DNA from: JACVRM01 sp963755085
GTDB lineage: Bacteria > Actinomycetota > Thermoleophilia > Gaiellales > Gaiellaceae
Length of the DNA: 64,000 nt
Assembly: GCA_963755085.1 (NCBI GenBank)
Contig: CAVWIN010000007.1
Span: forward strand, 124,001-188,000
Direction: 5' to 3'
The position numbers and the translations under genes are program-made. Shown here in pieces: positions 31,823 to 39,623 of this stretch. The notes below the pieces were generated by a model that saw nothing but the letters and a program-made list of their open reading frames with translations, had not been told where the DNA came from and searched no databases. How positions within the stretch are numbered: the stretch's first letter is position 1; each line of letters opens with the position of its first letter.

Positions 31823-34339
31823 GTGGAGACGCTGGTCGATCTCCTCGACGCCGCGGCGGCCGCCCACGGCGACCGGGTGGCGGTATCGATGCGCGCGGGA
31901 CTGCGCGAGGACGCCTGGAGCTACAAGCGCCTCGACGCTGCCGCTGCCGCGGTCGCGGCGCATCTCGGCGAGGACCTCGGCATCACACCCGGGAGCCGCA
32001 TCGTCGTCTGGGGGCCGAACTGCCCCGAGTTGGTCGCGGCCTTCTTCGGCATCTTCCGCGCACGGCTCGTGCTCGTCCCGGTCGACCCGTATGCGACGCC
32101 GGACTTCGTAGACCGCGTGCTCGAGTCGACCGGCGCGGCCACCCTGATCGCAGGCGACGTCCAGGCGAAGGAGCGCCGCGCCGCGGACCGCCGCACGCAC
32201 GCGCCGGTGGTGTCGCTGTCCCAGCTGCCGGTCGACACCGGCCGGACGCACGTCGGCGAGCGGCCCGCCTCAACCGACCTCGCCGAGATCGTCTTCACGT
32301 CCGGGACGACGGGCAGCCCGAAGGGCGTGATGCTCACGCACGCCAACGTCGTCGCCAACGTCCTCTCCGCCGACCGTGCGCTCCTGCCGCGCCGTGACTT
32401 CCGCCTGCTGTCGCTGCTCCCCCTCTCGCACATGTTCGAGCAGACCGCCGGCCTCTACCTGCCGCTTTCCGTCGGCGCCAGCGTCCACTACGTGACGAGC
32501 CGCCAGGCGCCGGTGATCCTCAAGGCCCTCCGGAGGCATCGCGTGACGGCGATGGCGGTTGTCCCGCAGGTGCTCGCCATGCTCCTCGATGCCATCGAGG
32601 CCGAGGTCCGGCGCCGGGGCGCGCTGCGCCGGTGGCAGCACGCCCACCGCGTGGCGGGTCACCTTCCGATCGGCCTCCGCCGCATCCTCTTCCGCGCCGT
32701 CCACCGTGAGCTCGGGGGCTCGCTCGAGCTCCTCGTCAGTGGCGGCGCGACGTTGTCGCAGGACGTCGCAGCGGCCTGGGAGCGGCTCGGCGTGACGGTG
32801 CTGGAGGGCTACGGCGCGACCGAGTGCTCGCCCAGTATCGCCTCGAACACGAAGGCCGCGCGGCGGTCGGGCACCGTCGGGCGAGCGGTCTCCGGCGTGG
32901 CGGTGCGAGTCTCGGACGACCGGGAGGTGCTCGTGCGCGGAGCCAATGTGACGCCCGGCTACTGGCGGGACGAGGAGGCGACGCGCACGGCCTTCACAGA
33001 GGACGGCTGGTTCCGGACGGGAGACGTCGGCGCTGTCGATCCCGACGGATTCATCAGCGTCCACGGCCGGCTGAAGGAGCTGATCGTGCTCGCGAGCGGG
33101 CTCAACGTCGACCCCGAGGACGTCGAGGCGGAGCTCCTGCGCGAAGCCCCTGTCGCCGATTGCGCCGTCGTCGGCGCGCCCAGCCCGCGGGGCGGCCCGC
33201 ACGTGCACGCCGTCGTCGTCCCGGCCGAAGGAGGCGAGAGGGCATACGAGCGGGTGGCCGCCGCGGTCCGGTCCGCGAACGCACGGCTCGCGCCGCACCA
33301 GCGTGTCACCGGCCTGACGGTGTGGCACGACCGCGAGCTGCCGCGCACCGACCTGCACAAGATCAAGCGGCACGAAGTGCTAGCAGCTCTCGCCGGACAG
33401 GCGCCTGCTGCGGCTCCGACCGCTGCGCCCCGCGCCCCCGCCGAGGACCGCACCGCCCGCCTCTTGGCGCTTCTCGCTGCGCTCGCCGACCCAGCCGTGG
33501 CCATTGGCCCCGAGTCCGACCTGGCACTCGACCTCGGCCTCGACTCGCTCGCGCGGGTGGAGCTCGCCGTCCAGCTCGAAACGGAGCTCGGCGTCTCGCT
33601 CGAGGACGGCGACCTCGCCACGGCGGGGTCGGTCGCCGACCTGCTCGCGCTCATCGAGCGCGGGGAGTCCGCCGCGGCGCCCGCCGCATTCCCCGACTGG
33701 GCGCTCCGCTCGCCCGTGCAGATCGTCCGGGCGATCCTCCAGGCCGCCGTCCTCCTGCCAGCGCATGCCCTCGTGTGCACGCCGTTCCGCGTCGAGGGCC
33801 GCGACCACCTAGCCGAAGCCGGCTCGCCAATCCTGCTCGTCGCGAACCACGCGAGCCACCTCGACACGCCCTCGATCCTGCGCGCGCTGCCGCGCCGGCG
33901 GCGCGCCCGGGTGGCCGTCGCCGCAGCGGCGGACTACTTCTTCCGCACGCGAACGTTCCGTGTCGTGACGCCGCTCCTGCTGAACGGCTTTCCTTTCTCA
34001 CGCGAGGGCGCGGTGCGCTCCAGTCTCGAGCACTGCGGCGACCTCGTCGACCGAGGCTGGTCGATTCTCGTCTACCCCGAAGGCACACGCTCACTCACGG
34101 GGCAGCTGCAGCCGTTCCGCCGGGGCAGCGGCATGCTCGCGACCGGTCTGCGGATCCCGGTGATCCCGGTCGCAGTCGAAGGCACGCATGCGCTCTTGCC
34201 GAAGGGCCGGCGGCGACCCCGGCGCGGCCCCGTCACGGTGCGCTTCGGGCAGCCCCTGTGTTTCGGCACGTCGGACGCCCGAACCGACGCCGCCGCCCGG
34301 CTCGCCCGCGAAGTGGCGGCGCTCCTCCGGACACTCTGA
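31823..34339 (+). CDS. Acyl-AMP ligase / acyl carrier protein / acyltransferase fusion
   Basis: An 838-residue three-part enzyme. Residues 1 to about 515: AMP-forming acyl ligase (FTSGTTGSPKGVMLTHANV, LEGYGATECSP, GWFRTGDVGAVD, GRLKELIVLASG). About 540-615: acyl carrier domain with the phosphopantetheine Ser in DLGLDSLARVEL. About 660-838: PlsC-type acyltransferase, with NHASHLDTPS (H-x4-D) and YPEGTRS. The order suggests that a free fatty acid is activated, loaded on the built-in carrier and transferred to a glycerophosphate-type acceptor, similar in concept to Aas and to actinobacterial ligase-ACP-acyltransferase fusions. GTG start after CGAAGAG, weak. Upstream neighbour is a lipid-kinase-like fusion, supporting a lipid-remodelling role. 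Confidence 0.88.
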   Translation: METLVDLLDAAAAAHGDRVAVSMRAGLREDAWSYKRLDAAAAAVAAHLGEDLGITPGSRIVVWGPNCPELVAAFFGIFRARLVLVPVDPYATPDFVDRVLESTGAATLIAGDVQAKERRAADRRTHAPVVSLSQLPVDTGRTHVGERPASTDLAEIVFTSGTTGSPKGVMLTHANVVANVLSADRALLPRRDFRLLSLLPLSHMFEQTAGLYLPLSVGASVHYVTSRQAPVILKALRRHRVTAMAVVPQVLAMLLDAIEAEVRRRGALRRWQHAHRVAGHLPIGLRRILFRAVHRELGGSLELLVSGGATLSQDVAAAWERLGVTVLEGYGATECSPSIASNTKAARRSGTVGRAVSGVAVRVSDDREVLVRGANVTPGYWRDEEATRTAFTEDGWFRTGDVGAVDPDGFISVHGRLKELIVLASGLNVDPEDVEAELLREAPVADCAVVGAPSPRGGPHVHAVVVPAEGGERAYERVAAAVRSANARLAPHQRVTGLTVWHDRELPRTDLHKIKRHEVLAALAGQAPAAAPTAAPRAPAEDRTARLLALLAALADPAVAIGPESDLALDLGLDSLARVELAVQLETELGVSLEDGDLATAGSVADLLALIERGESAAAPAAFPDWALRSPVQIVRAILQAAVLLPAHALVCTPFRVEGRDHLAEAGSPILLVANHASHLDTPSILRALPRRRRARVAVAAAADYFFRTRTFRVVTPLLLNGFPFSREGAVRSSLEHCGDLVDRGWSILVYPEGTRSLTGQLQPFRRGSGMLATGLRIPVIPVAVEGTHALLPKGRRRPRRGPVTVRFGQPLCFGTSDARTDAAARLAREVAALLRTL

Positions 34340-34378
34340 GAGCTGTCACGGACCCGGCGCGACCTCGCCGCGGCCTGA

Positions 34379-35008
34379 TCACTCCGGCTTGGAAGCGCCT
34401 CCCGGCATTTGGTCGCCGTGCACCCGCATCACAATCAGGACGGCGATCGCCAGCAGCCCGAAGACGGCAACCTTCGGCGTCAGCACGGCCGCCGCTGTGA
34501 CGATCACGTAGAAACCAGCGCTCGGCGTCGCGACTCGCCTGAACGCGGCCACCTCTTCCGGCGTCACGTGCGGCTCGAGCAGATCGGGGCCGCGCACCGC
34601 CGCCTCCCAAAGGAGCGCGTACAGCACGGAGATCACGAGCAGGTTCAGCCCGTAGACGATCACCGCCGCGCGTTCCGCCTGCCTGTCGTAGATCGCCTCG
34701 GCCATCAGCTTGGTCGGGAATGGCAGGAACGTGATCGCCATCAGGAGCAACAGGTTCAGCCGCATCACGCGGCTGTCCGCGTAGCGCAAGCGGCGGAAGA
34801 CGCCGTGATGGAGCAGCCAGAACGCACCGATCGTCAGGAAGCTCGTCGCGAACGCCAGGTACGACGGCCACTGGTTCGCGATCCCGCGCCAGAGGTTGTC
34901 GAAGTCGGACGGCGGCACGTGGATCTCGAGCACCAGCAGCGTGATCGCGATGGCGAGCACGCCGTCGCTGAAGGCCTCGACGCGTCCGGTGGCCCAGCGA
35001 TCGCCCAC
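34379..35008 (-). CDS. TMEM175-family potassium channel (DUF1211)
   Basis: A 209-residue membrane protein with six hydrophobic segments. The signature RVEAFSDGVLAIAITLLVLEI at the start of helix 1 is the FSDG selectivity-filter motif of the TMEM175 family, whose bacterial members are proton-sensitive potassium channels. GTG start at 35008. It faces purA across a 71-bp divergent gap that contains an 8-bp inverted repeat GGTCGGCC / GGCCGACC. Confidence 0.88.
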   Translation of the reverse strand: MGDRWATGRVEAFSDGVLAIAITLLVLEIHVPPSDFDNLWRGIANQWPSYLAFATSFLTIGAFWLLHHGVFRRLRYADSRVMRLNLLLLMAITFLPFPTKLMAEAIYDRQAERAAVIVYGLNLLVISVLYALLWEAAVRGPDLLEPHVTPEEVAAFRRVATPSAGFYVIVTAAAVLTPKVAVFGLLAIAVLIVMRVHGDQMPGGASKPE

Positions 35009-35079
35009 GCCTTACGGGTTCGGCGGTCGGCCGGGTGATCCTCGGCGGCCGACCACCCGATCGGGCACACTCTCCGGCT

Positions 35080-36352
35080 GTGCCCGCCACCGTGATCGTG
35101 GGGGCGCAGTGGGGCGACGAGGGGAAGGGCAAGATCGTCGACCTGCTCGCCCGTGACTCCGATGTCGTCTGCCGCTACCAGGGCGGCCCGAACGCCGGGC
35201 ACACGATCGTCGTCGACGGCGAGACCTACAAGTTCCGGCACATGCCCTCGGGGATCCTCTGGGGCAAGGAGTGCGTGCTCGGCGCCGGCTGCGTGATCGA
35301 CCCGGACGTCTTCATCGCGGAGCTCGACGACGCCGAGGCGCGTGGGCTCTCGACCGAGCGCGTGCGCATCTCCGGCAACGCGCACGTGATCATGCCGTGG
35401 CACGTCGCCATCGACGGCGCCAGCGAGCGACCGGCTCGGCCGGCTGCAGATCGGCACGACCCGCCGCGGCATCGGCCCGGCCTACGCAGACAAGGCGTCC
35501 CGGCTCGGCATCCGCGTCCAGGACCTGTTCGACGCCAAGATCCTGCGCCAGAAGATCGAGGTCGCGCTCGCCGAGAAGAACCTCTGGCTCGAGCGCATCT
35601 ACGGCGCCGAGCCGCTCGACCTGGACGACGTCGCCGGCCGTGCGGAGCGCTGGGCGCCGCGGCTGCGCGCGCACATCGCCGACACGTCGCTGCTCGTCCA
35701 CGAGGCGCTGCGCGACGGCCAGGCGGTGCTCTTCGAGGGCGCGCAGGGCACGCTGCTCGACCTCGACCACGGGACGTACCCGTTCGTCACCTCGTCCAAC
35801 CCGGTCGCGGCCGCCGCCGCCACCGGCATCGGCATCGGGCCGAACCGGATCGACGCGGTCGTCGGCGTCGCCAAGGCCTATGTGACCCGTGTCGGCGAGG
35901 GGCCGTTCCCGACGGAGATCGAGGGGCCGGACCAGGAGCGCGTGCGTGACCTGGGCGGCGAGTACGGCACCGTCACGGGCCGTACGCGGCGCTGCGGCTG
36001 GCTCGACCTGGTCGGCCTGCGCTACGCCGCCCGCCTGAACGGCTTCACCTCACTGGCGCTGACGAAGCTCGATGTCCTCTCGGCCTTCGACCGCATCCCG
36101 GTCTGCACGCGCTACCGCCTGCCCGACGGAACCGAGACACGCGAGTTCCCCGCGCATCAGAGCGACTTCCATCACGCCGAGCCGGTCTACGAGGTCGTCG
36201 ACGGCTGGCGCTCCGAGCTCGGCGACGTGGGCGCGGCCGACGACCTGCCCGACGCGGCCCGCCGCTACGTGGACTTTGTCGAGCGCGAGCTCGAGGTGCC
36301 GGTCACCTGGATCGGCACCGGGCGCGAGCGCGAGCAAGCGCTCGCGCGCTAG
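35080..36352 (+). CDS. purA: Adenylosuccinate synthetase, with an apparent 1-base insertion
   Basis: Full-length PurA (423 residues) across two frames. Part one: VIVGAQWGDEGKGKIVDLL (P-loop with catalytic Asp), GPNAGHTIV with catalytic His, up to AIDGASE. Part two continues RRLGRLQIGTTRRGIGPAYADKAS, then FEGAQGTLLDLDHGTYPFVT, GVAKAYVTRVGEGPFPTE, and GRTRRCGWLDL. One extra C at 35431-35432 makes the shift; the rest is intact, so a base-calling or assembly error is most likely. Makes adenylosuccinate from IMP. GTG start without ribosome binding site; CACACT at 35066-35071 is 8 nt upstream. Its TAG overlaps the convergent gene stop (CTAG). Confidence 0.92.
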
Positions 36353-36678
36353 AGATTGCGCGCGTCGCTCGACGACAGGAAGTCGTGCAGCGCGACCAGC
36401 CCGTTGATGGCCGACGCCACGTCGCCCGGGTCGACGTCGTCGCCTCTGTCGACCTGGTCGGCGATCTCGCGGGACGCAGTGAACTCCGCGACCACCTCGC
36501 GCTCCTCGCCTTCCCTGGCCACCGCGTCGGTGAGGTCGTAGCCGGCTTCCTCGAGCACGTGCTCGATCAGGTCGGCGAGCTCCGGGAGCGTCTCTTCGGG
36601 GGAGGTGCGCAGGTCCTCCTCGAGCTGCGCCCACTGACTCTCCCACTCGTGACGGTCAAGGCCGGGCTCGAACTGCAC
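36349..36678 (-). CDS. Hypothetical acidic protein
   Basis: A 109-residue soluble, strongly acidic protein (FEPGLDRHEWESQWAQLEEDLR, EETLPELADLIEHVLEEAGYD) that ends VALHDFLSSSDARNL. Probably all-helical. Not recognised. GTG start at 36678; no ribosome binding site, with CATGAT (complement of 36685-36690) 6 nt upstream. Stop overlaps the purA stop on the other strand as CTAG. Divergent from purD. Confidence 0.6.
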   Translation of the reverse strand: MQFEPGLDRHEWESQWAQLEEDLRTSPEETLPELADLIEHVLEEAGYDLTDAVAREGEEREVVAEFTASREIADQVDRGDDVDPGDVASAINGLVALHDFLSSSDARNL

Positions 36679-36742
36679 GGCGACATCATGAACGATCGGC
36701 TCGTGGCCCAAACATCGGGCGGCCCGAGTACAGTCACGGCCC

Positions 36743-37918
36743 GTGAGGGTGCTGCTCGTCGGCAGCGGGGGTCGCGAGCACGCGCTCGCCTGGAAGCTGG
36801 CACAGAGCCCGCTCCTCACTGACCTGCACGCGGCGCCGGGGAACCCCGGGATCGCCGAGCTGGCGACCTGTCACGACGAGGACGTTCCGGCGCTCGCGCG
36901 CCGGCTCGCGCCCGACCTGGTCGTCGTCGGGCCCGAGACGCCGCTCGTCGCGGGGCTGGCCGACGAGCTGCGAGCGGCCGGGATCGCCGTCTTCGGGCCG
37001 GCCCGCGCCGCGGCGCAGATCGAGGGCTCGAAACGTTTCGCCAAGGAAGTCATGGACGCCGCCGGCGTGCCCTGCGCGAACCTGGTCGACGAGCCGCGGG
37101 CGCCCGCCGTCGTCAAGGAGGACGGCCTCGCCGCGGGCAAGGGCGTGCAGGTCTGCACGACCGACGAGGAGCTACGCCAGGCACTGGCCGCCGCCGGCCC
37201 GGATGCGTTCGTGGAGGAGCTGCTCGAGGGCGAGGAGCTCTCGGTCTTCGCGCTCGTCGCCGGCGCGGAGGTGCTCCCGCTCGCCTCCGCCCGCGACTAC
37301 AAGCGGATCGGCGACGGCGACACTGGCCCGAACACGGGCGGCATGGGCGCCTTCTCGCCGGTGCCGGGCCTGCCGGAGCTCGACGAGCTCGTCGACGCCG
37401 TGCATCGTCCGGTGGCGGCGGAGCTCGCCCGCCGCGGCACGCCGTTCACCGGGCTGCTCTACGCGGGGCTGATGCTCACGCCCGACGGCCCGCGCGTGCT
37501 CGAGTTCAACTGCCGCTTTGGCGACCCCGAGACGCAGGCCGTGCTTCCGCGCCTCGAGGGCGACCTGCTGCCCGCCCTCGCCGCGACGGCGCGCGGCGAG
37601 CTGGCCGGCACGGCCCTTGCCGTAGGCGACGACGCCGCCGTCACGGTCGTGCTCGCCTGTCGCGACTACCCGGCGAGCGGCGACAGCGGGACGCCGATCG
37701 ACGGCGTCGCGGACGCCGGCGCGCTCGTCTTCCACGCGGGCACCGCCGAGCGCGACGGCCGGCTCATCACCGCGGGCGGCCGCATCCTCGCCGTCACGGG
37801 CGTCGGCCCGACGATCGAGGCCGCGCGCGACGAGGCCTACGCCGCCGCCGGCCGGATCCGGTTCGACGGCTGCCGCTTCCGCGGCGACATCGCCGCGCCG
37901 GTGCGCGCCGTTGCCTGA
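36743..37918 (+). CDS. purD: Phosphoribosylamine-glycine ligase
   Basis: A 391-residue GAR synthetase, second step of purine synthesis. N-terminal VLLVGSGGREHALAWKL, PGNPGIAELA, then the ATP-grasp core (GSKRFAKEVM, VVKEDGLAAGKGVQV, RDYKRIGDGDTGPNTGGMGAFSP, VLEFNCRFGDPETQ). GTG start; TACAGT at 36729-36734 sits 8 nt upstream with no ribosome binding site, so leaderless. Overlaps purE by 8 bp. Confidence 0.97.
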   Translation: MRVLLVGSGGREHALAWKLAQSPLLTDLHAAPGNPGIAELATCHDEDVPALARRLAPDLVVVGPETPLVAGLADELRAAGIAVFGPARAAAQIEGSKRFAKEVMDAAGVPCANLVDEPRAPAVVKEDGLAAGKGVQVCTTDEELRQALAAAGPDAFVEELLEGEELSVFALVAGAEVLPLASARDYKRIGDGDTGPNTGGMGAFSPVPGLPELDELVDAVHRPVAAELARRGTPFTGLLYAGLMLTPDGPRVLEFNCRFGDPETQAVLPRLEGDLLPALAATARGELAGTALAVGDDAAVTVVLACRDYPASGDSGTPIDGVADAGALVFHAGTAERDGRLITAGGRILAVTGVGPTIEAARDEAYAAAGRIRFDGCRFRGDIAAPVRAVA

Positions 37919-38324
37919 GCCGCTCGTCGGGATCCTCGTCGGCTCGGAGTCCGACCGCGCGGCGATGGAGGCGGCGACGAAAGAGCTGGACGAGCGCGGC
38001 ATCGCGTGGGAGTTCAACGTGCTGTCCGCGCACCGCAACCCGCGCGAGGTCGCCGACTACGCGACCACGGCGGCCGACCGCGGCATCCGCGTGCTGATCA
38101 CCGGGGCCGGGCTCGCCGCCGCCCTGCCCGGCGTGGTGGCCGCGCACACGGAGCTGCCCGTGATCGGCGTGCCGCTCCGCTCCTCGAAATCGGTGCTGGA
38201 CGGGCTCGACGCGCTGCTCGCGATCGCCCAGATGCCGCCGGGCGTCCCGGTCGCCTGCGTGGGCGTCGACAACTCGAAGAACGCGGCCGTCCTGGCGGCG
38301 AGGATCCTCCGTCTACTGGACTAG
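37911..38324 (+). CDS. purE: N5-carboxyaminoimidazole ribonucleotide mutase
   Basis: A 137-residue class I PurE, converting N5-CAIR to CAIR. Core motifs GILVGSESDRAAMEAA, FNVLSAHRNP with the catalytic His, GAGLAAALPGVVAAHT and GVPLRSSKSVLDGLDALLAIAQMPPGVPVACVGV are present. Start is a TTG at 37911 inside the end of purD, indicating coupling. purK is not in the window. The stop lies within the operator of the next gene. Confidence 0.95.
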   Translation: MPEPLVGILVGSESDRAAMEAATKELDERGIAWEFNVLSAHRNPREVADYATTAADRGIRVLITGAGLAAALPGVVAAHTELPVIGVPLRSSKSVLDGLDALLAIAQMPPGVPVACVGVDNSKNAAVLAARILRLLD

Positions 38325-38350
38325 ACAGACTCGCGTTTGTCTAGTACGCT
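38320..38350 (+). promoter_or_regulatory. Promoter with embedded inverted-repeat operator for HTH-Clp N gene
   Basis: ACTAGACA (38320-38327) and TGTCTAGT (38338-38345) form a perfect 8-bp inverted repeat with a 10-nt centre; a further half site CTAGAC lies at 38349-38354. TAGACA (38322-38327) can serve as -35 and TACGCT (38345-38350) as -10 with 17-bp spacing, so the arms cover both promoter elements. The ATG at 38358 is 7 nt after the -10 and has no ribosome binding site, predicting a leaderless, self-repressed gene. Confidence 0.55.
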
Positions 38351-38357
38351 AGACGGC

Positions 38358-39044
38358 ATGATGACACTCGATGAACAGCTTCTGAACGAAGCCAAGACCG
38401 TCCGCGAGCACCTGCTCGACCTGCAGCACGAGGTCGACCGCGCCCGCGTCGACTACCAGCACGTGATCCGCCGGCTGCATGCCAAGGGCGGGTCGATGCG
38501 CGAGATCGCCGAGGAGCTCGGCCTCTCGCATCAGCGCGTCCACCAGATCGTGGACGCGGGGCCCGAGGACGCACGCGGGCCGAAGGACGTCATGTTCTAC
38601 CGCCGCGGCCGCGGCCCGTTCGGGCGGCTGAGCCGCTACGCGCGCGCCGCCGTCGAGGAGGCGCACACCGAGTCCGAGGCGCTCGGGCACGGCTACATCG
38701 GCACCGAGCACCTGCTGCTCGGCCTGCTCAAGACCGAGGGCGGCGGCGCGGCCGCGGCGCTCGAGTCGCTCGGCGTCCGCTACGACGACATCCGCAGCAA
38801 GGTCGAGGCGACGGAGGCGACGCCGACCCGCCGGCGTGGCGTCCCGATGACGCCGAAGGCGAAGAAGGCGTTCCACCTCGCCCTCGACGCAGCCAAGGCG
38901 CGCCGCGCCCGCTGGGTCGGCACGGAGGACCTGCTCGTCGGCCTGGCCGGCGTCGAGGACGGCCTCGCGGCCGAGCTCCTCACCGCGGCCGGCGCCGACG
39001 AGGCGAAGGTCCGCGAAGCGGTCGAGAAGGTACTGGGCCGCTAG
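38358..39044 (+). CDS. Helix-turn-helix regulator with two Clp N-terminal repeats
   Basis: A 228-residue protein. Residues 1-60 include a helix and a sigma-region-4-like HTH (MREIAEELGLSHQRVHQIVD). Residues about 85-150 and 160-226 are two Clp_N repeats, the substrate-receptor module of ClpA/ClpC (RYARAAVEEAHTESEALGHGYIGTEHLLLGLL; MTPKAKKAFHLALDAA, GTEDLLVGLAGVEDGLAAELL). Proteins with this combination occur in actinobacteria; the Clp_N part suggests that the regulator senses Clp substrates or is a Clp adaptor. Two ATGs are adjacent (38358 and 38361). Likely autoregulated through the inverted repeat upstream. Confidence 0.85.
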   Translation: MMTLDEQLLNEAKTVREHLLDLQHEVDRARVDYQHVIRRLHAKGGSMREIAEELGLSHQRVHQIVDAGPEDARGPKDVMFYRRGRGPFGRLSRYARAAVEEAHTESEALGHGYIGTEHLLLGLLKTEGGGAAAALESLGVRYDDIRSKVEATEATPTRRRGVPMTPKAKKAFHLALDAAKARRARWVGTEDLLVGLAGVEDGLAAELLTAAGADEAKVREAVEKVLGR

Positions 39045-39057
39045 CTGACACACATCC

Positions 39058-39131
39058 GGTGCCAGGCACTGTGACTGACCCGTTACAGAGCCTGGCACCG
39101 TCGCAGCGGCGTCCCGCGTGCCTGGCACCGG
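39058..39131. repeat. Three REP-like copies of GGTGCCAGGC / GCCTGGCACC
   Basis: GGTGCCAGGC (39058-39067) and GCCTGGCACC (39090-39099) are perfect inverted partners with a 22-nt loop; GTGCCTGGCACCGG (39118-39131) is a third copy in the same direction as the second. They fill most of the 114-bp gap between the HTH-Clp N gene and the PPOX gene. Such palindromic units resemble REP sequences moved by REP-associated tyrosine transposases. Confidence 0.5.
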
Positions 39132-39158
39132 CTGTCGCGCCGTGCAGACTGCGTCGCG

Positions 39159-39623
39159 ATGGACGCCCGACTGGCCTCGTTGCTCGACGCGCGTCTGATC
39201 GCCACGCTCGCAACCACGGAACCGGACGGCTCGGCCTACCTGTCGGCCGTCTGGTTCCTGCGCGACGGCGACGAGATCCTCGTCGCCACGGGCGGCCGAA
39301 CCCGCAAGGCGCGGAACGCCGCCGAGCGCCCGCGGGCGAGCCTCCTGATCGACACGCACGGGCCCGGCGCGCTGCGCGGCGCCGCCTCGACCGGCACGAT
39401 GCGCGTCATCGACGGTGCTGAGGCGCTCGCGCTGAACGAGCGCGTCTGGGCCAAGTACCTCTCCCCCGCCGGCCTGACCCATCCGGACGTCGGCGAGGCG
39501 ATCCGCGCCCACGACGACGTCACGATCGTGTTCACCCCCCACGCGTGGCGCATCTGGGGCACGGACGAGGATTTCGGCGGCGCGCTGGAGCAGCCCGGGA
39601 TCGCGCTCCCGCTCGACGGCTAG
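39159..39623 (+). CDS. PPOX-class flavin/F420-binding protein
   Basis: A 154-residue split-barrel protein of the pyridoxamine-phosphate-oxidase-like superfamily (LIATLATTEPDGSAYLSAVWFLRDGDEILVATG, RTRKARNAAERPRASLLID). In actinobacteria such proteins often bind FMN, heme or coenzyme F420; the cofactor cannot be assigned here. Its stop shares a CTAG with the convergent phosphoketolase gene. Confidence 0.8.
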   Translation: MDARLASLLDARLIATLATTEPDGSAYLSAVWFLRDGDEILVATGGRTRKARNAAERPRASLLIDTHGPGALRGAASTGTMRVIDGAEALALNERVWAKYLSPAGLTHPDVGEAIRAHDDVTIVFTPHAWRIWGTDEDFGGALEQPGIALPLDG

